From NCBI RefSeq assembly GCF_010500965.1, contig NZ_QVMI01000013.1, positions 32,866 to 96,865 of the forward strand: a DNA stretch of 64,000 bases, in the 5' to 3' direction. The DNA is from Bacteroides sp. 51 (GTDB lineage Bacteria > Bacteroidota > Bacteroidia > Bacteroidales > Bacteroidaceae). The translations under genes and the position numbers were made by a program. Of the stretch, positions 52,421 through 61,381 are shown one piece after another (within the stretch, counting starts at the first letter, position 1; every line of letters starts with the position of its first letter). The notes under the pieces were generated by a model. The model worked only from the letters and a program-made list of their open reading frames with translations. It did no database searches and had not been told where the DNA came from.

Positions 52421-53293
52421 ATGAAACTGAACATTAAAAACATGGCCACACTGGGAGTTCTGCTTCTGTTGGCAGGCTTTGCTAATGCGCAAATGGTAAT
52501 TAACATCGTAAATACAAATGATGTGACCAAAGCCGATTCGATAGACAATACCTTATTTACGGTACAGTATGAAACGAAATTCATGCCCGACACATTAAAT
52601 CCCGAAAAGCTACAGGAAGAAACCATGATGCTCAAAGTCGGCAGACAGGTTTCCGTATATTACAGTTACGCTAAATACCTGACCGACTCCATTATCGAAG
52701 TAGACAAAGCTACCGGAGCCAGTATGGATATGATCCGCGAACATTTAACCCAATTCTCGGCTAAGGTGAGTTACAAGATCTATAAAAACTATCCGGCAGG
52801 AAAGGTTACTTTTCAGGATCAACTGGTCATGAACCGTTTCATTTGTGAAGAAGACAATGAAATTCCCAAATGGCAAATCCATCCGGATACTGCAACCATT
52901 TTATCTTATACCTGCCGAAAGGCAACCTGCCATTTCAAGGGGAGAGACTATGAAGCCTGGTTTACGATGGAGATTCCACGCAGCGAAGGCCCCTGGAAGT
53001 TAAATGGGCTACCCGGACTTATATTGAAAGCACAAGACAGCCGCGAGCACTATACTTTTGTATGTACAGGAATTACCCAAAGCAGAGGTAGCAACCCGAT
53101 CATGATCAGTAAAAACAATTATGAACCCATATCGCGTAAGAATCTGAACAGAATGTACGAGCGATTTGCCGCCGACCCGGTGGGATACAGCGTGGCATCA
53201 GCACCCAATGTCACAATCAAAATACACGACGAAAGCGGTCGCGAAGCAAAAGCCCCTAAAAACATGCCCTATAATCCTATTGAGTTAGACTAA
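52421..53293 (+). CDS. GLPGLI-family exported protein
   Basis: A 290-residue protein with a signal peptide (LGVLLLLAGFANAQ). It carries the naming motif in GPWKLNGLPGLILKAQD (about residues 189-205) and the preceding ATCHFKGRDYEAWFTMEIP block typical of the family. GLPGLI proteins are exported Bacteroidetes proteins of unknown function usually encoded beside a large TonB-receptor-like barrel, as here (34 bp to the next gene). A role as a periplasmic partner of that barrel is inferred. Confidence 0.92.
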   Translation: MKLNIKNMATLGVLLLLAGFANAQMVINIVNTNDVTKADSIDNTLFTVQYETKFMPDTLNPEKLQEETMMLKVGRQVSVYYSYAKYLTDSIIEVDKATGASMDMIREHLTQFSAKVSYKIYKNYPAGKVTFQDQLVMNRFICEEDNEIPKWQIHPDTATILSYTCRKATCHFKGRDYEAWFTMEIPRSEGPWKLNGLPGLILKAQDSREHYTFVCTGITQSRGSNPIMISKNNYEPISRKNLNRMYERFAADPVGYSVASAPNVTIKIHDESGREAKAPKNMPYNPIELD

Positions 53294-53326
53294 CCTGTTA
53301 GACAATTGCAGACTCATCATACATTT

Positions 53327-55861
53327 ATGAAACCTACCGGCCTCATACTCAAAACTATCTGTATCCTTGGCATACTGCTTTTAATCACAATGGGTATACA
53401 AGCTCAGGAAACTGCTTTACGTGGTGTTGTTACCGACGCCTCTACCCAACAAGCAATAGAGACTGCCACTGTAAAACTCCTTAAAGGCAGTAATGAACGC
53501 TTTATCGCCTATACGTTCACAGACAGCAAAGGAGGATTCTCTATCCCCTTAGGAAAAGAGACAGACTCGCTTTATGTGGCAATATCCCTATTGGGCTACA
53601 AAACCCATAAGCAAGCTATCCGCCCCGGTGAGAATCTGCGGATAAAATTAGAAACTGAGGTATTCAACCTACGTGAAGTGGTTGTACGCCCCGGACGGGT
53701 GTGGGGAAGGCAGGATACCATAAATTACGATGTATCGCAATTCATAGGAAACACAGATGAATCCATAAAGGATGTTATCAGTAAACTTCCCGGAGTAGAT
53801 ATTGACACTCATGGCAAAATATCCTACAACGGGAAAGATATTAGTAAGTTCTATGTTGAAGGCATGGACCTGGTAGACGGGCGCTACAATCAAATCACCA
53901 AAAACCTTCAGGCAAGATCGGTAGAAACGGTACAGGTACTAGATAATCATCAGCCCATCAAGATGTTGAAAGATAAACTAAAAGTAGAAGATGTGGCTAT
54001 CAATCTGAAACTCCGCCCCGAATTCCGGGACAAATGGATGATATACCTAAGCGGAGGAGCCGGAACTTCTTCCGGCAATCCAGCTGATGATGTTTTATGG
54101 ATGGGAGATTTAAATGCCATGCAACTCAGCCGAAACAACCAATCCGTTTATATTTATAAAGGAAACAACATGGGCAATGATGCTACAACCGAACAGATGA
54201 TGCTTGTCAGTCAGGGTTCCCACCTATTAAGCAAGCCATCTATTCCTGTGTTCCTGTCTCAGCCTTCCCTATCGGCTCCATTAAAAACAGAACGTCTACT
54301 TTTCAATAATGTACACACACTATCAGCAAACAGATTATATAAGGTAAACGAATCCGGTCAATTACGTATAAATGCAGGATATACACATGATTACCGCAAA
54401 CAGGAACGAGGAAGCCAAACCCGTTACTTCCAGGAACAAGATACGATATATATGACAGAAGAAAGCCATACCCGCATCCGGTCCGATAAGGCCGAACTTG
54501 GTTTTAATTTTGAAAACAACGGCGCAAGCCAATATCTCACCAATCAATTCTCGGCCACTGGCAACATGGAAAAGAGCATCATTGACTTTTACAATGATGA
54601 TACATTTCGTCAGCAGGTCAGAACGAATACATTAGGTTTAAAGAATGATTTACGTAGTTTGTGGAATCAAGGAAGATATACGCTGGAACTTCGGTCGTTG
54701 ATACAGTATAGCCATATTCCCTCAGAACTTAATGTAAACGCAATACAGCAGAAAATGAATCTTAATTATCTCTATACAGATAACTCTTTTTCTTTTTTAA
54801 AGAAAAAGGGAGATATCACTCAACGCTATACAGGTGGCGCTACCACCCAAACCAGTAATATTAAAAATGGATATAGCGTTTATATCAATCCTATGTGGCA
54901 GGCAAACCTTAATAAATGGCAAGGTACATTTACTGCTCCTCTACGCTGGACACAATTTATCCTGGGAGATTACTCCCGCCCCACGGTAAACCCATCCTTA
55001 TCCTTATTATATACTTATAATTATGCCTGGCGCTTTCGTTTTCATGGAGGTTATCAGGAAAATCAGGGTAGTATTACAGACTTTTATAACTCACCCTATC
55101 ATACGGATTATCGTTATGTTATATGGAAAAGCGGCACGTTATCTATACAAAGGCGACAATTGTATGCGTTATATGCCGAATACAAAAATACAGTCAAAGA
55201 ATTCTTCGCTACACTTTCTCTGAGTCATAGCCGGATATGGTATAACCATATTCAAGAGCGATTGTTTCAAAACGAGCAAATAATACTTGCAAGCCGTAAC
55301 CTTTCTACATCTTCCACCGGATGGACACTAAACGGAACATTATCCAAAGGTATTTTCGATTGGCGATTGAAAGCGTCTCTCAATTATCAACTGAGTGAAT
55401 ATCGTGCAGAACAATTAAGTGAGGGAGAACAACTTCCTTATAAATCAAGGCATATATTACTGGAACCTAAAATAAACTGGAATCCTTGTAAGCCCCTGGA
55501 TATTAATTATGAAAGTTCAATCCGATATGGAGGGAGCTACGTTGGCCAATTCACTAAATTAGATCCTTTATGGAACGTGGTACAAAAACTAAATCTCTAT
55601 TATAGCTTTACATTAATTGAACTTGGTTTCACCGCAGATCATTATTATAATGATATAAGCAGAGAGAAAAGCATTCATGCTTTTCTTATTGATGCTTCCC
55701 TGCGGTGGAAATCCGGTTCCTGGCAAATTGACCTGGCAGCTAATAACTTATTGAATAAGAAACAATATAACTATACCCAGTACAGTACATCGGAAAGCTA
55801 TACTTCATGGATCAATATCCGTGGACGAGAGTTCCGGGCGTCAGTCAGGTACAGATTCTAA
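53327..55861 (+). CDS. Carboxypeptidase-regulatory-domain outer-membrane barrel
   Basis: Starts at the ATG at 53327 (MKPTGLILKTICILGILLLI), giving 844 residues and a signal peptide ending at GIQAQ; the frame opens with TTG at 53306. A carboxypeptidase-D-like domain (LRGVVTDASTQQAIETATV...LLGYKTHKQ, about 28-110) is followed by a plug-like segment (VISKLPGVDIDTHGKISYNGKDISKFYVEGMD) and a barrel ending REFRASVRYRF. It is a TonB-receptor-like protein of the GLPGLI-associated type. Substrate unknown; probably controlled by the divergent two-component pair. Confidence 0.9.
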   Translation: MKPTGLILKTICILGILLLITMGIQAQETALRGVVTDASTQQAIETATVKLLKGSNERFIAYTFTDSKGGFSIPLGKETDSLYVAISLLGYKTHKQAIRPGENLRIKLETEVFNLREVVVRPGRVWGRQDTINYDVSQFIGNTDESIKDVISKLPGVDIDTHGKISYNGKDISKFYVEGMDLVDGRYNQITKNLQARSVETVQVLDNHQPIKMLKDKLKVEDVAINLKLRPEFRDKWMIYLSGGAGTSSGNPADDVLWMGDLNAMQLSRNNQSVYIYKGNNMGNDATTEQMMLVSQGSHLLSKPSIPVFLSQPSLSAPLKTERLLFNNVHTLSANRLYKVNESGQLRINAGYTHDYRKQERGSQTRYFQEQDTIYMTEESHTRIRSDKAELGFNFENNGASQYLTNQFSATGNMEKSIIDFYNDDTFRQQVRTNTLGLKNDLRSLWNQGRYTLELRSLIQYSHIPSELNVNAIQQKMNLNYLYTDNSFSFLKKKGDITQRYTGGATTQTSNIKNGYSVYINPMWQANLNKWQGTFTAPLRWTQFILGDYSRPTVNPSLSLLYTYNYAWRFRFHGGYQENQGSITDFYNSPYHTDYRYVIWKSGTLSIQRRQLYALYAEYKNTVKEFFATLSLSHSRIWYNHIQERLFQNEQIILASRNLSTSSTGWTLNGTLSKGIFDWRLKASLNYQLSEYRAEQLSEGEQLPYKSRHILLEPKINWNPCKPLDINYESSIRYGGSYVGQFTKLDPLWNVVQKLNLYYSFTLIELGFTADHYYNDISREKSIHAFLIDASLRWKSGSWQIDLAANNLLNKKQYNYTQYSTSESYTSWINIRGREFRASVRYRF

Positions 55862-55864
55862 AGA

Positions 55865-55892
55865 GGCGCTACGACTTCACAGTCATAGCGCC
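55865..55892. terminator. Bidirectional hairpin between convergent genes
   Basis: GGCGCTA, one mismatch, GACT, loop TCAC, AGTC, TAGCGCC. It starts 4 bp after the barrel stop codon and 24 bp from the LruC stop on the other strand. Confidence 0.75.
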
Positions 55893-55915
55893 CGTAATGC
55901 ACAACTATTTATCAA

Positions 55916-57973
55916 TTAGTTACCTACAGGATATAGGTACCAATCTTTATCTCTATGTTTATAACTCTCCACCCAACTATTATATTTCGGATAGGTTTTA
56001 TCTATACTCTGTTCTTCGACGGGAATTGTAAAACTGGTTACCCCTGAAAGATGAATAGCAAACGGATAATTGTTATTCTCTCCACTCACATACCACAAGC
56101 CATTACCGGATCTATCATCATCTGTTCCAAACAAGGATGTTGTTGCCTTAGCAGTAGGACGATACATTGGTAAATGTACTTCAACTCCGTCTTTTGGCGA
56201 AATATAAGGATTGTATGGAGCCAATAATCCCTCCTGGTTAAACTCAGCCTGTGTCATACGTAGATTTTCTTGTTCACTAAACTCCATAACTACATTGTAT
56301 GTTTTAGGTGTAGTTCCGTACACATAAGGCTTGATAACCTCATTTACATTTGGACAAAGTTCAACCAAAAATCCACTACCATCAGGAACGATATTAACCT
56401 GATTACCATCAACCGTAACTTTAGTTATCCGCTGAGGATTGACTTCTACTTTATAACCAAAAGAGTTAGCGAAATCGGCTCCCGCATGAACCAAAGAGAA
56501 GTTATCTACAACCTTTCTTACGTAAGGTGCACCAACTTTACCCGATTCGGTTTTTTGCACATAGTTAATAGTCGATTCGTATTTCACCACTACGTCATTC
56601 AAATCATAGTCTCCTTTACGAGGCCAGTTGTCTTCAAAAGCCAGATAACCTTTTTCAGTGGCATCCTGTTCTGTCTCACTTTCGTTATCTTCTCCCGGAA
56701 TCACTGGAGGAGGAACAATAGCATTTGTCGGATTCAGTTTAACATGGAACATTACATCATTACAATCTCCGTCTCCCACCTGTGAATCGTTGTTTTCATC
56801 TTCAAAACCGAAGCATACATATTCATTACCTCCATTTTTTGCAGTGAATATAGTAGTATGGTTCTTATTACCCTTATACTCAAAATGCCATGAAGGAACA
56901 GAATAATACCAGGAACTTTCCGTTCTACCTTTAATATAATAACCATCAGATTTTGAAGTAAAACCATCCGCAGCCAACACCCAACCTACAGTTGTACCAA
57001 CCGGAAACTTATCTTCCAGTGCTCCGGTAGTTTTATTGTAGTATTTCAATTTCACGTATTCGCCCGGCTTTAATGCACCCGATGCAGTTAAGCTCACTCT
57101 GGCAGACTGGAACACACTGATCACATAAAGATCTTTTCTGGCATCATTCGTCATCATCTTCGCCAGATCTTCTTTAGGACCATCATAGCAAAAATATGCC
57201 AACGAGTTATGGTACTTCGCATCCGAAGCGATCACAGAAACCCACAATTCAACTCCTTTTCCATCGCCACCATCTTGCGCTATATAAAAAGAAGCGTCAG
57301 TATAGTATTTAGGATCAGCTTTCTGACCATTCGGGAAAGCTTTGGTTATTGAATTGCGAACCGCGGCCGGAAATTCCTCTTTTATAATGTACTCATCATA
57401 GGGTCTATAATAAGTATTCGCCCCTTCTCTCACTACCTGCAATCTATTACCAGTTAAATAATGGTCAACAGCAGCCGTTCCATAGGTACGGGTAGCAGCA
57501 GCTTCCTGACTTATCACCAAGTCGATCTCTTGAAAAACAGCTCTTTGGTCATTGATCTTTGCATGCATCAAAGTCGGTGCAAAGAGATCAGGTGAATACA
57601 GATATACATCTGTTACATAACTTGGCAACGTTCTAACAATCTCTGCCCCACCTGCAACATAAATACCAGCAGTAATCGGTTGCAAATCCGAACGCATTTC
57701 CCAACCATCAGCTTTCTTTTCAAAAGGATTCACAGAATATGCCTGAAAGGTTGATACCGTTCCATCCGGCACATCATAGTTCAAGTCAAAAACAACCTTC
57801 TGAGTAGTGGAAAAATCTAATGTAGAAGGATCATCTCCAACATAACCAGGAGGTTTACGATCTGGATCAGAATAATCTTTATCCTGACACCCAGTCAAAA
57901 ACAACATAAACATGGATAAGCTCAACAGCGCAATTCGGCTAGCATTCATCCTCCTCAAGATTTTCTCTTTCAT
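55916..57973 (-). CDS. LruC-domain lipoprotein
   Basis: A 685-residue lipoprotein (LFLTGCQDKDYSD; cysteine 29 followed by acidic residues, so surface display is plausible). The middle contains a DUF4114-like block (VGDGDCNDVMFHVKLNPTNA) and the C-terminal ~230 residues form the LruC/DUF4842 domain, opening LAFEDNWPRKGDYDLNDVVVKYE. The Asp/Asn-rich turns (GDYDLND, GDGDCND) look like calcium sites. Function is not established; such proteins are found on Bacteroidetes surfaces. Single gene with its own upstream gap. Confidence 0.9.
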   Translation of the reverse strand: MKEKILRRMNASRIALLSLSMFMLFLTGCQDKDYSDPDRKPPGYVGDDPSTLDFSTTQKVVFDLNYDVPDGTVSTFQAYSVNPFEKKADGWEMRSDLQPITAGIYVAGGAEIVRTLPSYVTDVYLYSPDLFAPTLMHAKINDQRAVFQEIDLVISQEAAATRTYGTAAVDHYLTGNRLQVVREGANTYYRPYDEYIIKEEFPAAVRNSITKAFPNGQKADPKYYTDASFYIAQDGGDGKGVELWVSVIASDAKYHNSLAYFCYDGPKEDLAKMMTNDARKDLYVISVFQSARVSLTASGALKPGEYVKLKYYNKTTGALEDKFPVGTTVGWVLAADGFTSKSDGYYIKGRTESSWYYSVPSWHFEYKGNKNHTTIFTAKNGGNEYVCFGFEDENNDSQVGDGDCNDVMFHVKLNPTNAIVPPPVIPGEDNESETEQDATEKGYLAFEDNWPRKGDYDLNDVVVKYESTINYVQKTESGKVGAPYVRKVVDNFSLVHAGADFANSFGYKVEVNPQRITKVTVDGNQVNIVPDGSGFLVELCPNVNEVIKPYVYGTTPKTYNVVMEFSEQENLRMTQAEFNQEGLLAPYNPYISPKDGVEVHLPMYRPTAKATTSLFGTDDDRSGNGLWYVSGENNNYPFAIHLSGVTSFTIPVEEQSIDKTYPKYNSWVESYKHRDKDWYLYPVGN

Positions 57974-58410
57974 AATAAAAAATTGCTTTGTTTCAATAAT
58001 TAAAAACTACATAACGTTTAACTCAGCAAATATAGAAAGGATTTTAATACAAAAGTGTTAAATAAAAGCCCCCAGAAAACACTTCAAAGAAAACAAAAAG
58101 AAATAGAGGACAGCTTATTTTATATAATTATTTTCAAGTTTTACTATCACAAATGCAGAATAGAGCTCAAAATCAGACCAAAAGTCAATTTAGAGAATAA
58201 CAATCAAAATATTTTTTTCAAACACTTAAAAGCAAAAGATAAAAGCAAAAGAGGATGGTTAAATATATCAATCAAACCAAAATAAACGTTAACAAATAAG
58301 AGGTATAGAATAGCATAAATGAGAAAGAGGACAATTTATTCTCTTTAGATTCAAAAGAAATCACCTACCTTTGTAATCATTAAAAGCACCTGTCAATAAA
58401 GGGAAACGCC
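57974..58410. other. AT-rich intergenic region between divergent genes
   Basis: No convincing gene. It contains TATATTTG on the minus strand (58027-58034), a likely -7 element for the LruC gene, and TACCTTTG (58366-58373) for the Fur gene. The 76-codon open frame at 58055-58285 has no family likeness and biased Lys/Asn composition from AT richness. Confidence 0.6.
58366..58373 (+). promoter_or_regulatory. -7 promoter element of the Fur-family/P-ATPase operon
   Basis: TACCTTTG, 37 bp before the ATG; TTTA at 58344-58347 is a possible -33. Confidence 0.55.
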
Positions 58411-58842
58411 ATGAACGAATATGAAGAAAGACTGGAAAACAGAGGTATACGAGTTACAGCCGTACGACTTCTTATATTGAAAGCTATGCTTAACTATCCG
58501 CAAGCATTCAGTTTGGCCGATATGGAGAATAAACTGGAAACAGTAGATAAGTCGACTTTATTCCGTACCATTTCTTTATTTCACGAAAAACACCTTATTC
58601 ATAGTATAGACGATGGTTCGGGGTCTATCAAATATTCGGTTTGCAGTACCGACTGTACTTGTTCATTAAAAGACCTGCATGTGCATTTTGCATGTAATCT
58701 TTGCAAGAAGACATATTGTTTGGAGGGTATTCATATTCCTACTGTACAGCTACCGAAAGGATTCTTGTTGCAAAGTGTCAATTTTGTAATGAAAGGACTT
58801 TGCGACCATTGTTCAAAGTTGCAACTTGGTTGCAGGCAATAA
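58411..58842 (+). CDS. Fur-family metal-dependent regulator
   Basis: A 143-residue Fur/Zur-type repressor. The winged helix (GIRVTAVRLLILKAMLNYPQAFSLADMENKLETVDKSTLFRTISLFHEKHLIH) is followed by a dimerisation domain with DLHVHFACNLCKKTYCLEG and LCDHCSKLQLGC, cysteine pairs for structural zinc and a His-x-His for regulatory metal. It lies 33 bp before a zinc-type efflux ATPase, so it probably senses zinc or a similar divalent ion and controls that gene. Repression of an exporter by a Fur-family protein would be an unusual polarity for Zur. Confidence 0.92.
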   Translation: MNEYEERLENRGIRVTAVRLLILKAMLNYPQAFSLADMENKLETVDKSTLFRTISLFHEKHLIHSIDDGSGSIKYSVCSTDCTCSLKDLHVHFACNLCKKTYCLEGIHIPTVQLPKGFLLQSVNFVMKGLCDHCSKLQLGCRQ

Positions 58843-58875
58843 ACCGTAACTTTGCCATAAATAAAACTTATTCTT

Positions 58876-60819
58876 ATGGCAAAAGTAAATACACCCACTG
58901 GTTCATGCGGTTGCTGTTGCGACTCTCATGGACATCATGATATCCCACAGCACACTTCATGGAAGCGTTATCTCCCATCCATTAGCAGTTTCGTAATGCT
59001 GATTATAGGGATTATCACAGAACATTTTATTCCCAATTCATTTTTTCATGGATATATCCGGTTAGGTTGGTATCTATTAGCCTATACACCGGTTGGTTTT
59101 CCTGTGATCAAGGAAGCATACGAAGCGATTAAACAAAAAGATTTGTTCAATGAGTTTTCTTTAATGACAATTGCCACCCTAGGTGCATTTTGTATTGGAG
59201 AGTATCCGGAAGGGGTCGCTGTTATGTTATTCTATTCTGTAGGCGAACTATTCCAGGAGTCAGCAGTAAACAAAGCTAAAAATAATATTAAGGCTTTACT
59301 TGATATCCGACCGGATGTGGCTACAGTATCCAGGGAAGGCCGTTATGAGGATGTAAAACCTGATACGGTAAACATCGGTGAGAAAATACAAATTAAAGTT
59401 GGAGAGAAAGTTCCTTTGGATGGAATAATGTTATCGCCTCAAAGCAGTTTCAATACTTCTGCTCTAACAGGCGAGAGCACTCCCCGCACAATTCGTGCCG
59501 GTGAGATGGTACTTGCCGGTATGCTCAATTTAGATAAGGTCATTGAAATACAAGTTGAAAAAAGGTATGAAGATAGTTCTCTTTCGAGAATACTAGCACT
59601 TGTTCAGGATGCTACTTCCCGAAAAGCAAAAACAGAATTACTTATCCGGAGGTTTGCCCGGATATATACCCCTGCTGTTTTCTTACTGGCATTGCTGATT
59701 ACAATTATTCCAATCTTTGTGGTCACAAATTACATATTCTCTGAATGGTTATACCGTGCTTTAGTATTTCTGGTTATTTCTTGTCCGTGTGCATTGGTCG
59801 TTTCTATTCCTTTAGGTTATTTTGGAGGAATTGGCGCGGCTTCACGCAATGGCATCCTGTTCAAAGGTGCTAACTATTTGGATATGATGTCTAAAGTGAA
59901 TACAGTGGTTATGGATAAAACCGGTACTTTGACCAAAGGAGTATTTAAAGTACAGCAGGTTGTATCTCCTATATATAATGAAAGAGAGTTCATAGAAATT
60001 ATGGCTTCTGTGGAAAACCACTCCAACCATCCTATTGCTAAAGCCATTTCAGAGTTTAACAAGGCCTCTGATGGACGTATACTTCCTGTTGCAGAAGTAG
60101 AAGAAATTGCCGGACATGGGCTTAGGGCATTAATAGAGGGTAAGATTATTCTTGCCGGTAATTCGAAATTAATGCAAAAGTATGGTATAGAATATGATTT
60201 GGCTATTGATTCTATTGTTGATACTGTGGTTATTCTGGCTATTAATAATGCTTATGCAGGATATATCACGATTGCAGATGAATTAAAACCGGATGCGGTA
60301 TCGGCTGTTCAAAGGATGAAATCATTAGGTATCCAAACAGTAATGTTAAGTGGAGACAAGACTTCTATCGCAAAGAAAATGGCACAAGATATTGGCATAG
60401 AAGCTGTTATAGGTGATTTACTCCCCGAAGACAAAGCTGCTTATGTTAATCAGCTAAAAGAAAACCCGGAACATACAATTGCATTTGTTGGCGATGGAAT
60501 AAACGATGCTCCGGTACTTGCACTTAGCGATATTGGCATTGCTATGGGCGGAATGGGGGCGGATGCTGCTATTGAAGTTGCCGATGTAGTTATCCAGACA
60601 GATCAACCATCTAAGATTGTCACAGCAATCCAAATCAGTAAGGCGACTCAACATATTGTTAAGCAAAACATTATTTTTGTTTTTATTGTAAAGGGATTAG
60701 TACTTACATTAGGTGCCTTTGGAGTGGCTACCATGTGGGAAGCCGTATTTGCCGATGTCGGTGTAGCCCTGATTGCCATTCTGAATGCCATTAGAATATT
60801 AAGAAAAAAGTTTAATTAA
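58876..60819 (+). CDS. P1B-type heavy-metal-exporting ATPase (Zn/Cd type)
   Basis: A 647-residue inner-membrane pump. It has the CPC membrane motif (VISCPCALVVSIPLG), phosphorylated Asp in VVMDKTGTLTKG, TGES, the nucleotide-binding HP in NHPIAKAI, and GDGINDAPVLALSDIGIAMG. The acidic residue in the last helices (FADVGVALIAILNAIRIL) is typical of P1B-2 pumps for Zn2+, Cd2+ and Pb2+. There is no HMA domain; in its place the N-terminus carries a Cys/His cluster SCGCCCDSHGHHD (residues 10-22). Exact metal not proven. Co-transcribed with the Fur-family gene. Confidence 0.95.
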   Translation: MAKVNTPTGSCGCCCDSHGHHDIPQHTSWKRYLPSISSFVMLIIGIITEHFIPNSFFHGYIRLGWYLLAYTPVGFPVIKEAYEAIKQKDLFNEFSLMTIATLGAFCIGEYPEGVAVMLFYSVGELFQESAVNKAKNNIKALLDIRPDVATVSREGRYEDVKPDTVNIGEKIQIKVGEKVPLDGIMLSPQSSFNTSALTGESTPRTIRAGEMVLAGMLNLDKVIEIQVEKRYEDSSLSRILALVQDATSRKAKTELLIRRFARIYTPAVFLLALLITIIPIFVVTNYIFSEWLYRALVFLVISCPCALVVSIPLGYFGGIGAASRNGILFKGANYLDMMSKVNTVVMDKTGTLTKGVFKVQQVVSPIYNEREFIEIMASVENHSNHPIAKAISEFNKASDGRILPVAEVEEIAGHGLRALIEGKIILAGNSKLMQKYGIEYDLAIDSIVDTVVILAINNAYAGYITIADELKPDAVSAVQRMKSLGIQTVMLSGDKTSIAKKMAQDIGIEAVIGDLLPEDKAAYVNQLKENPEHTIAFVGDGINDAPVLALSDIGIAMGGMGADAAIEVADVVIQTDQPSKIVTAIQISKATQHIVKQNIIFVFIVKGLVLTLGAFGVATMWEAVFADVGVALIAILNAIRILRKKFN

Positions 60820-60940
60820 TCGAGGCTTTTCTGCTCAACCATAAATCTTTCTTAAAATGCTAAACATTTTGAGGCTGAAAGTTGTCTATAATGCAAAACA
60901 GTAATAATTGTAATAACTAAACCTTTAAAAACAACAGATT

Positions 60941-61195
60941 ATGGACGATAAAAATAAAAAAGCAGAGGAAGCTCGCGAGAAGCAATGGCAGGATAAGGTA
61001 GATATCGCCGCCGGAAAGACTAAATTAGCAGGGCACAAAGCCGAAGAAAAATGGCATGAATTTTCTGAGGATGTAAAGAGTACCGCCAAGCACATTTCAA
61101 ATGTGGCTAAAGAGAAAGCTACCGAAGCCAAGAACACATTAGATGAAAACGTACAAAAAATACAGCATCGCATAGACGAAGCCCGTGAAAAATAA
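60941..61195 (+). CDS. Small charged, helical protein of unknown function
   Basis: An 84-residue protein, no cysteine, no signal or membrane helix, nearly half Lys/Glu/Asp with regular Ala (KAEEAREKQWQDKVDIAAG; HKAEEKWHEFSEDVKSTAKH; AKEKATEAKNTLDENVQKIQ). This 11-residue-like amphipathic pattern recalls LEA/YtxH/apolipoprotein-type stress proteins. It is 121 bp after the ATPase gene and ends at a strong terminator. A palindrome AAAATG/CATTTT is at about 60854-60870 upstream. Real gene likely; role unknown. Confidence 0.7.
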   Translation: MDDKNKKAEEAREKQWQDKVDIAAGKTKLAGHKAEEKWHEFSEDVKSTAKHISNVAKEKATEAKNTLDENVQKIQHRIDEAREK

Positions 61196-61215
61196 GCTAC
61201 GAAACATCAATTAGC

Positions 61216-61245
61216 CGTCCTAGCAAAACTGCGGACGTTTTTTTT
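61216..61245 (+). terminator. Intrinsic terminator after the small charged protein gene
   Basis: CGTCC (61216-61220), 12-nt loop, GGACG (61233-61237), then eight T's. Confidence 0.85.
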
Positions 61246-61257
61246 GTATCTCTCTCT

Positions 61258-61345
61258 GGTGCGACGAAAATATATTTTTGATGCATCAAAAAATAATTTT
61301 CGTCGCATCAAAAATCTTTTTTGGATGCATCATATTATCTTTGCC
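61258..61345. repeat. 22-bp-period array D overlapping a promoter
   Basis: Four 22-bp units start at 61258, 61280, 61302 and 61324, opening GGTGCGACG, GATGCATCA, GTCGCATCA and GATGCATCA. TGCGACGAAAAT (61260-61271) pairs with ATTTTCGTCGCA (61296-61307), and TTTTTGATGCATCAAAAA is a palindrome in the loop. The -7 element TATCTTTG (61336-61343) lies in the fourth unit, so the array is the upstream region of the SDR promoter. Confidence 0.8.
61336..61343 (+). promoter_or_regulatory. -7 promoter element of the SDR gene
   Basis: TATCTTTG, 38 bp before the ATG; no TTTG at the -33 position, which is occupied by array units. Confidence 0.55.
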
Positions 61346-61381
61346 TGAGATTAAAACAATATAAGATAACAGTATTCAGGC

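Noticed and set aside
58055-58285. 76-codon open frame between LruC and Fur genes
   Set aside because: Composition follows the AT-rich background; it lies over the predicted promoter of the divergent gene and resembles nothing known to me.
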